Positions 53,301 through 63,004 of a stretch of DNA of 64,000 nucleotides are shown piece by piece. The notes under the pieces were generated by a model. That model made no database searches and was not told the origin of the DNA. It saw only the letters and a program-made list of their open reading frames with translations. Source of the stretch: Rugalucina vietnamica (Eukaryota; Mollusca; Bivalvia; Lucinida; Lucinidae); the NCBI GenBank assembly GCA_964017185.1, contig OZ024879.1:22819456-22883455 (forward strand). The letters are read 5' to 3'. A program made the translations under genes and the position numbers. Numbering within the stretch: position 1 is the first letter of the stretch; every line of letters begins with the position of its first letter.

Positions 53301-56300
53301 AAAAACCGAGGCGGGAAAAAACCAAACCAACAATGAGGTACTTATACCATGAAAACATTTCGTAAGCCGAATGAGCAGCAATAGGTGGCCACTCAGTTAC
53401 CTTAACTTAACTAAAAATATGAAAACATACATAAGGCTCCAACAGCACAAAATATTTTAAACACCAAGACATAAAACAAAAAGAACCACCACAGAAGTAT
53501 CGACTTGGAACGATCAGTCCCTAACTCTTATACAGGCTGAGCTGATATGATGGAAACATTATTGGATAGAAAGAAAAATGAATAAATTAAGGGAATGATA
53601 AGCAGTATGCAACTGATTGTCTTGTACACAATACAACTCATTATCCCCAAGCTTTGTACCAAATTTCAAGATCCTAAGTAAACAGAAAACTTTGGCATAC
53701 ATGTTTAATAATGATGAAAATATTTATTGGATTTATTTATTCGTTCACAAAGTTATTCACTTTTGAAATTCTAAAGCGGTGCACAGTAAGTAAATGGAAA
53801 ACGCGGAGGCAATCCAAAAAGAGCTGTCGCATGACAGCATAGCTTGACTGCATTTAGCCGACTCTGACTCGCAACACAAACTATCACTTTCATACATTGC
53901 ATGGCATTGATAATATAAGTAAAACCTAACGGACATTGAAATTAGGTCGCAGTGATTGTTAATTACTTTTGAGGTCAAACTTACTCATTATCTGCAAAAG
54001 CATGTTCCTATATTAACTAGGTGTCAAGATACAAGGCAAAATCATTGAACCATGAAATAAGGTCACCGTGACCTATAACTAGTGTAGGGTCAAAGGTCTG
54101 GTCAAATCAACCATAGTCTGAAAGAAGCATGTTCGTATATTAACTAAGAGCCAAGATATGATAAAATCATTGAACTACGAAATTAGGTCACAGTGACCTA
54201 CAACTACTACGGGGTCAAAGGTCTGGTCAAATTCAACCAGAATTCGAAAAAAACATGTATATATATTTATAAAGAGTCAAGATATAAGGCGAAATCAATG
54301 AACCATGAAATTAGGTCACAATGACCTATAACTAATATGGGGTCAAAGGTCTGGTCAAATTAAACCATAATCCGAAAGAAGCATGTTCATATATTATTAC
54401 TTAGTGTCAAGATACATGGCAAAATCAATGAACCATGAAATTAGGTCACAGTGACCTATAACTAGTATGGGGTCAAAGGTCTGGTCAAACACAACCACAA
54501 TCTGAAAGAAGCATATTCATATACCAAATGTCAAATGAGTGTCAAGATATAAGGCAAAATCAGTGAACCATGAAATTAGATCACAGTGACCTATAACTAC
54601 TTTGAGGTCAAAGGTCTGGTCAAACTCACTCATAATCTGAAAGAAGTATGTTCATATATTAACTGAGTGTAAAGATATAAGGCAAAACCACTGGACAATG
54701 GAAATTAGGTCAACCTGACCTTCACTTCATAGGCCACATGTCACAGGGTTTTCCCTCAGCTTTCCTGATAATCTGGTCTCCTTTCTTCGTCTGGATTAGT
54801 GTCTAAGCGTTTATGTTGCATGACTCTGGGTCTCTACTGATAATCTGGTCCCCTTTCATTGTCTGCATTGGTGTCCAAGCGTTTATGCAGCATGACACTG
54901 GTTCTCTCCTGATAATCTGGTCCTCTTGCTTTGTCTGCATTAGTGTCAAAGCGTTTATGTTGCATGACATTTGGTATCTCCTGATAATACCTGATAATGC
55001 TTTGTCTGCATTAGTGTCCAAGCGTTTATGTTGCCTGAAAGTGTGCAGTGCATTTAAAACAAACACAAAAGAGAGTTACTCCGTGCTGAAGTGTCTGAAT
55101 CCGAGCCTCTAAGGCCCGATTTCTGGCGTTTGTCTGGCATGCCACAGCCCTATATTCTGTCAAGCTTTTGAGCAGATTTTCCCTTGATGCTGTAAATGAA
55201 TCCATTTGTTTTACGTCTTAACTGTTTCAAATATAGAGCGCAACTTAATTTAAACAATGTAAAAAAAAATAATCTTTAAAAACCTTTATAAAAACACTCA
55301 AACACACACTCATAACCTCAATTTATATTTTTCCTCTTGTTGCAACATCTAATGAATGCTGATGGAATCGTGGTCCCAGAATCGATGATACTTAGCTGTT
55401 GAATGGTTTGTGTATGGTCTTCTTTCTCTGAAAGAATAAAATTCATTAATATGTTTTCTGTTCGTGGGAGATTTCGTGTTCAGTTAGAAAATAGCCATGA
55501 TTAATATCTTTTCTGGTTTACATTTCGCATTTTCTTACCTTGTGCTGAAGAAATTGTCGTGATCCCTGGATCAATGACAGTGGAGTGTTGAAAAATCTCT
55601 GCACCTTTTTCTTCTTCTGCTGGAAGAAAAAAATGCATAAAACATGAAGAACGAGTAAATAATGCTTTGCAATATTTTCAAAAAGTACAGCCTTCTGGAT
55701 GTGTCGCGAAATAACATGGTACCATGCAGACTTATGAAGCTTTAATCGAATTTTACTCAGTGCTATCATAAAATAGTAAATAGAATGAACTTAATTGTTA
55801 ATCTTTTTCTTTTATTTTTCCATTATCTTTTTTATATTTGATGTAGGAAACCGCCTGAAAACTACTTATTGAGAGTGAAAAATATTTCCTACAACACAAT
55901 GGGCAAGAACACACGCATAAATTAAGATAACATAAATTAATCCACTAACACGGCTGTCTGCAAATCTATCTGTACAAGGAGTTACGATGCAACAGTTAAC
56001 AGCAATTTATTACCGTATAGCCATCTCATGTTTGTATACTCAAGCACAAAAAAGAATACATGGCATGCACATGTACAAAGCGCTAGTACAGAAAGCTATC
56101 ATATCCACTTTTGATTGTTTTCCCTTACCTGGTGTTGAGTCATTCACAGTAGCATCCGAACAATTGATATTTGTGTTTTCGTCATTTAGTATGCCTGTGT
56201 TCACCACTTCACCTGAGAAATAACAAATAAATAACATTTGTTAAAATGAAAACGTAATATAACGTCTGTACAAATTTTCGCATTGGAGCAAGTATTATCT

Positions 56301-59300
56301 CAAGAGGTGTCTCGATTGATTGAATTCCACTTCCATACAAGGGACATGCATGCCCTAACAATTGAGAACAAACGTCGCTCAACCGTCTTTCACTCTTAGC
56401 AATACAGTATAAGGCATAAAAAGTGTTCTTGTGATGAGGTAATTATATTGTTCACAGTATATCACAACGATTTGTCTACTGACCAAATAATGAATATGTC
56501 GATAAAGAGAGAGTTATTTTTTACAGATGAGTACTGGTTATGTTATAGAAAGAAGACTTCTCTTTGCTACTCACTTGAACAAATACTACAGAGAAATATT
56601 GGTTTATGAAAGCATACAGGATTTGTCATGGTACACTTTTAGTATGGGGTAGTGTTGGTTTATTGAAGATATATAAGTTCGTTGTAGCACATAATTATGC
56701 GTTAATAAGTATAGAGTATATATATATATATATTATACTGACTGACAAAAGAAACGCAACACCCTAAAAATTGTGATTTTTTGTAAAACGTAGAAAAAAT
56801 CCATGTTTTCTCTTGCTCCCGTAAAACCCCACTTTATAGAGAAGGTCAACACAGACATGTCGATAATGTACACCCCAACCAAGGAATGCTAAAGGAGCTT
56901 TTACGAAAGCACGTTTTTCGTGATTAAATTGGCACGATAACGACAAACTTCAAATGCTGCAACACCTATGCAATCGACACATTATCAGTGTTCAGAAAAA
57001 CCCCCTACATTTGACTTTTTGAATATTGCTGAAACGTCACTTCTCAACAACGTCAGCAGTTAGCGAGCCATTGGTGTGTTTGGTGGTGATCTTCGTCTAG
57101 GTTTTGAAGTCATACGCTTCGGTATACACCAAACCTTAACAAATCAACTTGCAAGCATGTTTACAACGGCATTGACCATCAACGACCAACAAAGATGTCA
57201 GATGCCATGAGTTACGTCACACGTGCATGATCACTACATTTGATTACGAAATTTACGCATTAGCTTTGCAAATGATGTAACTATTGCTACGTCCCTGTTG
57301 TCTTTTGATTAGTTTGAGAAAAGTTTTACGTCGACTTGCAGCAGTTGGCTCTCGTCCAAGTAGGCCCATCGCGCTCTTTTTCTGACGCAACGTCACTTAC
57401 GTCAACGCATACACTATGGACTTTCTCAGGCGAAACAACATTAATGTTACTCCCGGTGTTACCCTAACAATCCTTGTCGCAAAATCTTCAAAGATGGAGC
57501 TCTTATGGGATCTTTGGATAGAAGGGTCCGTGAACGTCATCAGAGGCCACAGACGCTGAATGATCTGCGAATTGCCTTAACGGAATATTCGTAGTGCATT
57601 TGTGTTTTCCACATCCGTCAATTAACTGTCTAAAACCCCTAAATGTATCGTCGAAGCGTGGTGGTGATTGATAAAATGGTGATTTGCCCAATATTTTGAT
57701 TATTGCGAAATGCGTTTTACGGGTAGCTTGATGTCGGATGCCACTGTACAAAATTTAAAGGTGATATCAACTTCAAATTCACGCTGTGAACTGCAAGATT
57801 ATCTTTTGCCAATTTAATTAAATTTGTTTTGAAATAATTAATTAAGATTACATATATTTCTTAAAGTAACATCTGTAGCGTTTCTTTTATCCGTCAGTAT
57901 ATGTTTTCGACATAGCACACAATTACAGTTATGCTAAGACGAAAGGTAACACCAAGTGCACTTGTAGTGCACTACATTTAGACTTCATCTTGACTTTAAA
58001 GTTCACTACCAATGCTATATTCTCTTAACAAATTCCTACGACTTCTGTATTTTTCCTGTCTACTACTTGTATCTGTTTGATTTTGTCTTTCTTTTCGACC
58101 TTTTTCACAGTTGCCTTTAATATTTGTTTTCCTTTTCATTGATGTCTTCTTTGATTTTGTCTTTGTTTTTGACTGAATATCACTTATTGACAGATCTGAA
58201 TCAGTACTATTCATGTCTTTCTTTGAGGGCATATAATCTTTATCATTGTCATCATCATCACTGTTGACGTCACCATCGCTGGTTTCAGCAATATATTTTT
58301 CTTTAAACCTTTGCAAAGTAACATCAATATCTTCATCTGGCTCAGAATCTATTTGTCTGCTTGTTGAATCAGTTTCATGCAAATATTGTAGATGACTTGC
58401 AGTGTTCACACTGTTCTTTAGATCTGTATTTTCCTTTGAACTTTGATGTGTCAATGGGATTGGATCTTTTGTTGAATGCGCAATACTATTTGCATCTAAA
58501 GAACACGTTTGGTACAATGTGTCATCTGACCAATCGGACATAGGATCATCCTCGGCGTTAGTTCCAGGCTGAAAAGATACATGGCGTTATTTTGGCAGTT
58601 ATTGAACCTTTTACTTTTGTGAAATTGAATGACATAGTATTATGTTTTTTGTGGACGGATGACATGTATATGGTGTGTTTATAATAAAAATAGATGCCAA
58701 ATGCAATAACAGCACAGTGGATCAACACATTTCTACACACATATACAATAAAAGTGTGTGCCGCAACACAAAATACTTTAACATGCATGCAAAACCAAAA
58801 CTTGGTAAATTATTTTAACTTTGTACATACATATGTATGTTAAAGTGGACATGAATATAAATAAAAAGTTATTTGTAATTAAGCTTTATTATTAAAAATT
58901 ACTTACTTTTCCATCCATGATGCCTTTCCTATTTTCTTTGTTTTCGATTTTTGTTTTACTTTAATTTCTACACAGTAAAAGATGAAAATATTGCTTTTTC
59001 CTACAGAAATTCTTAGTGTTTAGATCATATTACACTTTCAGCTAAACAATTTAATGTTTTTGTTTCAGTATGTAATAGCTAACATCTGGTAAAAGTATAT
59101 CACTGATAAGATTTTAAAAGTACATGGAACCTTTATGCTTTGAAACATGTTTACAATCTGACAGTTTTGTTGCCTGCATTAAGGTTCCATCTGGGCAAAT
59201 GGAACCTTTATGCTGCCGAATCAATCAAATGGAACCTTTATGCAGAAAAAATAGACATAATTAGATGGCACCATAATGATTTCATGATATCAAACACTTG

Positions 59301-60075
59301 CTCTCTAGATACTGGCTAGATATTTTTACAGCACATACCTATCGCAATGGCAGCTTCATTTATTGCAAGAACTCATTTTTCACCAAAAATGCAGTTGGCA
59401 CCTTTATGCTCTCAACCGACGATATGTTGTCTGTTTTTACTGACCACAATTTCCCGCAATTTTTTACATTACGTTAACTTGCCCATGCAGTAAACATATA
59501 TTGTTTCAGCAGTAAAATTGAAAATTTTATTGGAAATAAAAATGATTTTTTATGTTTTTATTCAAAACATTGATTGTAAGAACACGTTTGAACCGCCTCA
59601 CCGAGGCGGTTCCAAAGAGCACCATGAATCTATGTTCATATTATTGTAACTAGTTTAAATCCTTGATATAAATGTCAGACAAGAAACTTCTAATTAAGAG
59701 GAAACTAGCTACATTCGCGAAAACAAAATAATGTGAGAATCGCAACGCATATTAATACCATGTGAAACGTATTTAATTGACAATTTACGTACCTGACATG
59801 TCTCCATCGAACGTCAGTTTCCTTTTGATGGGCAGCCTCTTTCTGGGAGTTTCCTGATGAGCATCCTGAAGGAGATCTTCCTTCGCCCTGCTGACAAACG
59901 CCCCAGATTCCAACAGGTTCTGAAGGGCCCTATCCGAAAGGGTAATCGTGACTCCATGATTCGTGCTTATCTTCCCGATGATGGTGGTCCCGGATCTGGT
60001 GAGTGTGAGAGTCCTGTTCTTCGACAGCCTCCTCCTGTAACGTCCACAAGCTTTTGGAGTTACTGAAAATTCCAT
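47308..60075 (-). CDS. Host gene: DUF4806-type protein, about ten exons
   Basis: Exons on the minus strand, 5' to 3': 60075-59793, (58923-58907?), 58568-58010, 56212-56129, 55619-55539, 55427 to about 55350, 55189-55080, 50729-50530, 48814-48658, 47776-47667, 47343-47308. The last four join in perfect phase, as do the 58.5, 56.2 and 55.6 kb exons. The C-terminal 150 residues follow the DUF4806 plan (ERPAAKLEEF, VKYLSVQGGKEGEGMRRIM, NYVWSHYSM, IYIVDTLKYAPN). The middle is acidic and includes a coiled-coil exon; the N-terminus is basic. DUF4806 function is unknown. The basic and acidic blocks suggest a nuclear, chromatin or DNA-bound protein, which is inference. Phase from the coiled-coil exon (ends phase 0) to the 50.7 kb exon (needs phase 1) is unresolved, so an exon may be missing. 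Confidence 0.7.
47667..47776 (-). CDS. DUF4806-type gene, penultimate exon
   Basis: Acceptor TTTTCACAG and donor CACAG|GTAGGT. Frame: FRKTGSTDKQAEIYIVDTLK, YAPNRQGGLKVLAAQ. The (T)E.EI...I...L.YAP pattern is the end of the DUF4806 domain. The exon is 110 nt, phase 1 to 0. The open frame in the adjacent intron (47458-47655) is not conserved. Confidence 0.75.
48658..48814 (-). CDS. DUF4806-type gene, DUF4806 core exon
   Basis: Acceptor CATTTTTGTGGCAG and donor ATAAAAA|GTAATG. 157 nt, phase 0 to 1. It reads VKYLSVQGGKEGEGMRRIMR, KVANNYVWSHYSMCDQKGKK, the most conserved part of the domain (GG....GM.RIM......NYVWS.YS..G.K.KK). The longer open frame runs past the donor into the intron and is not all coding. 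Confidence 0.78.
49057..49380. mobile_element. MITE with inverted repeats, TTA target duplication
   Basis: Left end GGCCTAAAAAATAAAGGTTTG..TTCTGGTAAC; right end GTTACCCGAAACAAACC..TTTATTTTTAGGCC. The arms are about 30-35 bp. TTA lies on both outer sides (49054-49056, 49381-49383), consistent with a PIF/Harbinger-type target duplication (TWA). Length 324 bp, no ORF. It sits in an intron of the DUF4806 gene. A fragment with similar words (GGTCGGGTAAGGGGAAACAA, TTTTGGCCTTA) is at about 50335-50395. Confidence 0.75.
49532..49768 (-). repeat. tRNA-derived SINE-like repeat, copy 3
   Basis: On the minus strand from 49768: CCCCGTGGCCCAGTTGTTGA (box-A region), GCTTTGGGTTTGCGACTC (box-B region), then TCAGGTGTTTTTCCCAGGGT, TCGCCCCACCTACCGATTG, ending GGGATGTAAAACTGAATCC. 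The head folds as a degenerate tRNA. It is the most complete of the three copies and lies in an intron of the DUF4806 gene. Confidence 0.7.
50330..50395. repeat. Fragment of the TTA-MITE family
   Basis: GTCGGGTAAGGGGAAACAAA and TTTTATTTTGGCCTTA resemble the right end of the element at 49057-49380. Confidence 0.45.
50530..50729 (-). CDS. DUF4806-type gene, exon before the core
   Basis: Acceptor TTGATCTTGTAG and donor AAAGTG|GTAAAT. 200 nt, start phase 1, end phase 0. It reads SLLRRLITIEILVKENSSML, LVENGDLREEVQPVLERPAA, KLEEFNEFEEHLKEKDYSRK. The amphipathic helix followed by ERP....EEF..FE..L is the usual N-terminal half of the DUF4806 domain. It fits the next exon exactly. Confidence 0.75.
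50935..51070 (-). repeat. Repeat family R1, copy d
   Basis: CACAGCTGATCAGTGCCTTT, GATAGTGCAATGCCTATTCT, GCCATCTTTATTTACTGTAC match the other R1 copies, with substitutions. Confidence 0.5.
51342..51491. repeat. Foldback repeat, arms of about 70 bp
   Basis: GGAATGAATTATATTGTTGT, CATCGATGTGTAAA, GGCGAATCACTCACAAACT on the left are mirrored by AGTTTGTGAGTGAGTCGCC, TTTACACATCGAT, ACAACAATGATAATTCATTCC on the right. The centre is about 15 bp. It is intronic to the DUF4806 gene. Confidence 0.8.
51580..51932. repeat. Inverted repeat pair flanking about 215 bp
   Basis: CACGCCTACCAAACGATC, CTGCCGGTGCATATAGTAAA (51584-51640) is the inverse of TTTTTACTATATGCACCGGC, GACC/GGTCGTTTGGTAGGCGTG (51871-51927). 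It looks like a MITE or foldback element, with no ORF. It lies only about 90 bp from the foldback at 51.4 kb. Confidence 0.75.
51933..53243. other. Intronic DNA of the DUF4806 gene; one weak exon candidate
   Basis: At 52798-52724 (minus) an acceptor-like TTTTGTTTCAG is followed by SFMIEVNDYIFKKLRKMGPT. The phase fits neither neighbour and no donor is convincing, so I leave it unassigned. Nothing else recognised. Confidence 0.35.
53244..53519 (-). mobile_element. 3'-end copy of the Penelope-like(?) family
   Basis: The minus strand matches the last 275 bp of insert 1 (CTGATCGTTCCAAGTCGATA through TTAGTTAAGTTAAGGTAACT and GATTGCGCCTTTTCC to the terminal TTGCCTACTTGTACCT) with few differences, so it is young. 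Target duplication not evident. Intronic to the DUF4806 gene, same strand. Confidence 0.8.
53943..54735. repeat. Tandem array of about 125 bp with palindromic AGGTCA sites
   Basis: About six units share GAAAGAAGCATGTTC, TGTCAAGATATAAGGCAAAA, TGAACCATGAAATTAGGTCA and GGGGTCAAAGGTCTGGTCAA. Each unit holds an inverted repeat of half-sites with a 3-base spacer: GGTCACCGTGACC (54061), GGTCACAGTGACC (54186), GGTCACAATGACC (54314), GGTCACAGTGACC (54444), GATCACAGTGACC (54579), GGTCAACCTGACC (54708). This equals the consensus oestrogen-response-element layout. GGGTCAAAGGTC (a DR1-like pair) also recurs in most units. The array lies in a DUF4806-gene intron. Whether any nuclear receptor binds is unknown. 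Confidence 0.8.
54785..55035. repeat. Tandem repeat of about 58-68 bp, four copies
   Basis: GTGTC(T/C)AAGCGTTTATGTTGCA, (CTCC)TGATAATCTGGTC and TTTGTCTGCATTAGTGTC recur at about 54801, 54870, 54938 and 55013. The minus-strand open frame across it is a by-product of the repeat. Confidence 0.75.
55080..55189 (-). CDS. DUF4806-type gene, coiled-coil exon
   Basis: Acceptor TTCATTTACAG and donor CACGGA|GTAACT. It reads SRENLLKSLTEYRAVACQTN, ARNRALEARIQTLQHG, an amphipathic helix with leucines at heptad spacing, likely for oligomerisation. 110 nt, phase 1 to 0. Confidence 0.6.
55350..55427 (-). CDS. DUF4806-type gene, exon-like block, duplicate of the next
   Basis: Acceptor TTATTCTTTCAG, then EKEDHTQTIQQLSIIDSGTT IPSA. 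It parallels the exon at 55619-55539 (EEEKG....FQHSTVIDPGITTISSA), so one arose from the other by exon duplication. No GT donor is recognisable after PSA, so this copy may be skipped or dead. Confidence 0.45.
55539..55619 (-). CDS. DUF4806-type gene, acidic exon
   Basis: Acceptor TTTTCTTCCAG and donor CACAAG|GTAAGA. 81 nt, phase 1 to 1. It reads AEEEKGAEIFQHSTVIDPGI TTISSAQ. Low complexity with no known domain. Confidence 0.6.
56129..56212 (-). CDS. DUF4806-type gene, short exon
   Basis: Acceptor TTGTTATTTCTCAG and donor CACCAG|GTAAGG. 84 nt, phase 1 to 1. It reads EVVNTGILNDENTNINCSDA TVNDSTP, polar and probably disordered. Phase fits both neighbours. Confidence 0.6.
56736..57899 (+). mobile_element. 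Tc1/mariner transposon fossil
   Basis: Terminal inverted repeats TACTGACTGACAAAAGAAAC (left) and the inverse of TACTGACGGATAAAAGAAAC (right) are flanked by TA on both sides (56734-56735, 57900-57901). Length 1164 bp. The interior is a decayed transposase on the plus strand: around 57330-57420 recognisable RRLAAVG and LTQRHLRQR-like pieces, and at 57511-57593 SLDRRVRERHQRPQTLNDLR IALTE, the usual C-terminus after the last catalytic residue. No intact catalytic triad. Intronic to the DUF4806 gene, opposite strand. Confidence 0.85.
58010..58568 (-). CDS. DUF4806-type gene, large acidic/basic exon
   Basis: Acceptor GTATCTTTTCAG and donor GCATTG|GTAGTG. 559 nt, phase 0 to 1, joining the 56.2 kb exon in phase. 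It encodes MSDWSDDTLYQTCSLDANSI, then SEPDEDIDVTLQRFKEKYIA, an acidic run (DDDDNDKDYM) and a basic end (KTKTKSKKTSMKRKTN, QEKYRSRRNLLREYS). It looks like a disordered nuclear-protein segment with a possible NLS. The ATG at 58541 lies nine codons after the exon start and could be an alternative initiation site. Confidence 0.65.
58907..58923 (-). CDS. Possible 17-nt micro-exon of the DUF4806-type gene
   Basis: A strong donor GAAAA|GTAAGTAA is preceded by IMDGK-coding sequence. A 17-nt exon would connect phase 1 (exon at 60 kb) to phase 0 (58.5 kb exon) exactly. The acceptor (GGAAAG) lacks a pyrimidine tract, so support is weak. Confidence 0.25.
59090..59415. repeat. Short motif TGGAACCTTTATGC repeated
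   Basis: ATGGAACCTTTATGC occurs at about 59124, 59199 and 59229, with TTGGCACCTTTATGC at about 59396 and the inverse-like AAGGTTCCATCTG at 59180. Intronic. Nearby GAACCGCCTCACCGAGGCGGTTC (59590) is a perfect hairpin. Confidence 0.55.
59793..60075 (-). CDS. DUF4806-type gene, first coding exon
   Basis: ATG at 60075; donor GTCAG|GTACGT; 283 nt, phase 1. It reads MEFSVTPKACGRYRRRLSKN, RTLTLTRSGTTIIGKISTNH, GVTITLSDRALQNLLESGAF, ending basic (PRKRLPIKRKLTFDG), a possible nuclear localisation signal. No known domain. An in-frame stop lies upstream, so this ATG is the likely start. Linkage to the downstream exons depends on a micro-exon or an unseen exon. Confidence 0.55.
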
Positions 60076-60917
60076 TTTAGTTTGAAGTTTGAAGTTAAAT
60101 TTAGATTTCTAAATAGTAGTACTATATACGTGGAGCTTTCGATATGCAAAATCACACTGATGCAGAGCTGTGTGGTACACTATATTTTTCTCTCCTTTTT
60201 CTGGATGACTTACCAATGAAAACAAACAAACAACTCAACAAATCACGTGCTGTCTAAACAACCTAGCGCGCAAGAGCAAAAAGATTTTCCAGCACCAGCG
60301 GGCAGTTTGAGCCACGTCATGAGAAAACTTGCCTTTGTAAATGCGAAACGAATGAGCCGATCACCTGCGCATTATGATCAGCGGCTTCGTTTTTGCTTCA
60401 TAGATATTTATAGATTTTTACGATCCCTCGCTTCCTAGACTCGCCACCTTGATCATAAAGCTACATGTATCTAACATGGCAGTGCAGGTCGGTTTGCATC
60501 GGTAAGCCAAAATACGGATTGTCTCGTGACATGGCTCAAAATACACGGCACTTCTTTCTTTACACCCTTCAACAACAAACATAGAAGACAATAAGAATAT
60601 TAAAACTTAATGATATTGTTTATCTCATAATAAAGGGTGCACACGATTAAAGATTATCCGATTATGATCTAAGGATAAGTAGGTATTGTACAATATGGAC
60701 CAACTTCTCGCTTTCAATGTTTTACTGCTTCCAAAGGATCTAACAATTATTTTTATTTATAATACAATGAATCATTTTTGTTTCCTTTTGTAAAAATAAG
60801 ATGACATCCTTATATTACAATTTTTACCGAGACAGTCCGTCTTTGCTAACGTATTACTAAAATTTCAAACTCAACAGGGCGCCAAAATAGGAGGAAGATA
60901 ATCTTTCTTTCTTTTTT
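60076..60917. other. Upstream region of the DUF4806-type gene
   Basis: Presumed promoter side of the minus-strand gene. No TATA box placed with confidence. The 63-codon plus-strand frame at 60247 has no signature. Rest of the block is AT-rich. Confidence 0.35.
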
Positions 60918-61566
60918 TCAACCATTAATTTGGTAATGTCCGAAACTCAACGAATTGTTTCTATCTATATAGTAGCGTTTTGTGTCAAGCGGGTTCAAAA
61001 GCCTCCTGGTAGTCGAAACACGATAGAGCTGCTGCCCATAATGTCTAATTTCAGACACGTTGTCAGAATGGCAAGACTCTGATGTCAAGCACTGCTGGTA
61101 AAGTTCGTGTTTCAAAGCCCTTTTCGAACCTTTATAGGCCTGCTTGAATCCTCTGTCGGTATTCCAACCTTTATAGGCCTGCTTGAATCCTCTGTCGGTT
61201 TTCATGGAATAGCACTTGGGAGATAAATTCATGGCATATTTGATCCCCGAGCTCTAGTTTAAGCTTTCCAGGAATTAATTTGTTATCAGTAGAAAACAAC
61301 TCGTGGTCAGTGGGGAGCGAGCTGAAATCAAAATGCTTGGCATTTGCTTTCAGTATCGTATTAACGTCGTCAATCCCATCTATCTTGAACAAATGAATCA
61401 GTGTCACCCGCCAAAAAGGTTACAGACCCACTTTTGAAAGCTTGTTTTATTACGTGATAAAAGCTGTTGTAAATGAATGATGGCATCGCGACGAGTTTCT
61501 GCAACTTTTCTGGCGTTGTGGCGATTCTGACAGACTTGTGTTTCCGTACATTTTCAAATGTTTTTC
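60918..61566 (-). pseudogene. Polinton/Maverick-type DNA polymerase B, C-terminal fossil
   Basis: The minus strand from 61566 shows, over several frames, the end of a protein-primed family-B polymerase: the GKTFENVRK stretch, the DTDS catalytic motif (about 61394-61408), GIDDV and IPGKLKLELG, and a C-terminus that ends with FGHY before the stop at 60918. At least two frameshifts separate these. A 39-bp in-frame tandem duplication (61127-61204) repeats TDRGFKQAYKG. Only about the last 200 residues of a polymerase normally longer than 1000 remain. The block starts right after TTCTTTTTCATAG, which looks like a splice acceptor. It could be a Polinton or adintovirus-like remnant, or part of a decayed spliced gene. 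Confidence 0.6.
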
Positions 61567-62445
61567 CTATGAAAAAGAAATGACAGTAAGTAGTTTTTGG
61601 AATTGTGCACGTGTGGATTAGGATTGAAACGTTTCGTAACGTATTTGTGACGTAACATCACGTCACCAAAACGTCGAACGATCCGAAATATTGGAAGTGC
61701 TTCATTTCGGATTGTCAAGTTTATTTATCGGATTGTCAGGCATGACGCAATCTTTTCTTCGAAGAAGAATAGCTCGACAGACGTTAATTATGTGTCTTTT
61801 GTCGGCAAGAATAATACTACAATTTTCTTCGGTGCTCCTTATGTCATTCCATCATTGTCGCCAACCATTCTTTTGTTTTCGTAGTCCCCTATGATAATGG
61901 GTGCTGCTTGACGTACAGGTTTATCACCCGACTCCGATACTATAGCATAAATGTAAGATCATTGGAATTTCGTTCTAGTAAAAACAAAAAGAATTAAAAA
62001 TATAAATCGTATACTAGTATTATGGCAAGCGGACACGAAAGTGAGACACAAGAAGTCAGTGGTAAAACTCGTCAAGCTACAGAATATGTTGAAAACCAAA
62101 AGCTTTCGGTGCCAGGTGGCTTAGTTTAGGATTCTCTGTTTAAATTCGTGACACCATTTACAGTCACTGTCAAGACGAAAAAGTTTTTGTGCGTCAGAAA
62201 CCCTGGACTGGTGGCTTGGTTGCTTGAAAAAAAAAACAACAACAAAAAAAAAAAACAGTCACTGCGATCCACGAAAACTCTGATTAGACTGGCAGTTGGC
62301 CAGGCTGACCCGAGCCTTCGTTGACCGCGAATTCAAAAACTTCAGGTTTCTAGCGCACATGCTTAAAACATATAGAAGAAGAACATGCGAAAACAAATGA
62401 AAGAAATGCATGGAAGGATGCAGTGAGAAGACCAATGTTTTGTTT
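61567..62445. other. Spacer, nothing recognised
   Basis: Contains an A-rich run at about 62229-62255. No gene recognised. Confidence 0.35.
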
Positions 62446-62592
62446 GTTTTCACATTAAATTGTCAAGTCGAAGATTCAGCGTCCAGATTCTGAGACTGGA
62501 CAGAATTAACTCTTGTGTATTATTTTTGTTTTCACATTAAATTGTCAAGTCGAATAATCAGCGTCCAGATTCTGAGACTGGACAGAATCAAC
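62446..62592. repeat. Two-copy tandem repeat of about 82 bp
   Basis: TTTTCACATTAAATTGTCAA, TCAGCGTCCAGATTCTGAGA and CTGGACAGAAT occur at 62447-62506 and again at 62529-62588, almost identical. Confidence 0.8.
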
Positions 62593-63004
62593 TATTGTGC
62601 TATATTTTAAGTGTGCTTGAGAAGACTTTGACCAGACTTTACAGCTGTCAAGGCTGGTCAGAATCTTCGCGATTTGCCGCGTCAAGTCATTGGTTTTCTC
62701 ACCTACTAAGTTGTCAATGTCTTACCACGCCTATGGAAAAAATAATTTTTATTTGCACAAAGCATAAATTGTAGGAACTTGTTTGAACATCAAGACTAGC
62801 GGCTCTAACAAGCACCCATAATTTACATAGTAAAAACGCAAAAATGTATGCATCCTTTTAAGCAGTCCATCTATATGCATTTTGAAAATGGGATGCAAGG
62901 AAACAGTAATACAGCATCATGGGCGTGCTAGCACTAGAGAAACAACAGCACAAACATACAGTTTGAATTCGTGAATGGAAATATACTTGATTTAAATATA
63001 ATTT

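Noticed and set aside
54803-55112. Repetitive open frames on both strands
   Set aside because: Both are by-products of the 58-68 bp tandem repeat.
60247-60438. Plus-strand 63-codon ORF
   Set aside because: No family signature and it lies in the presumed promoter region of the minus-strand gene.
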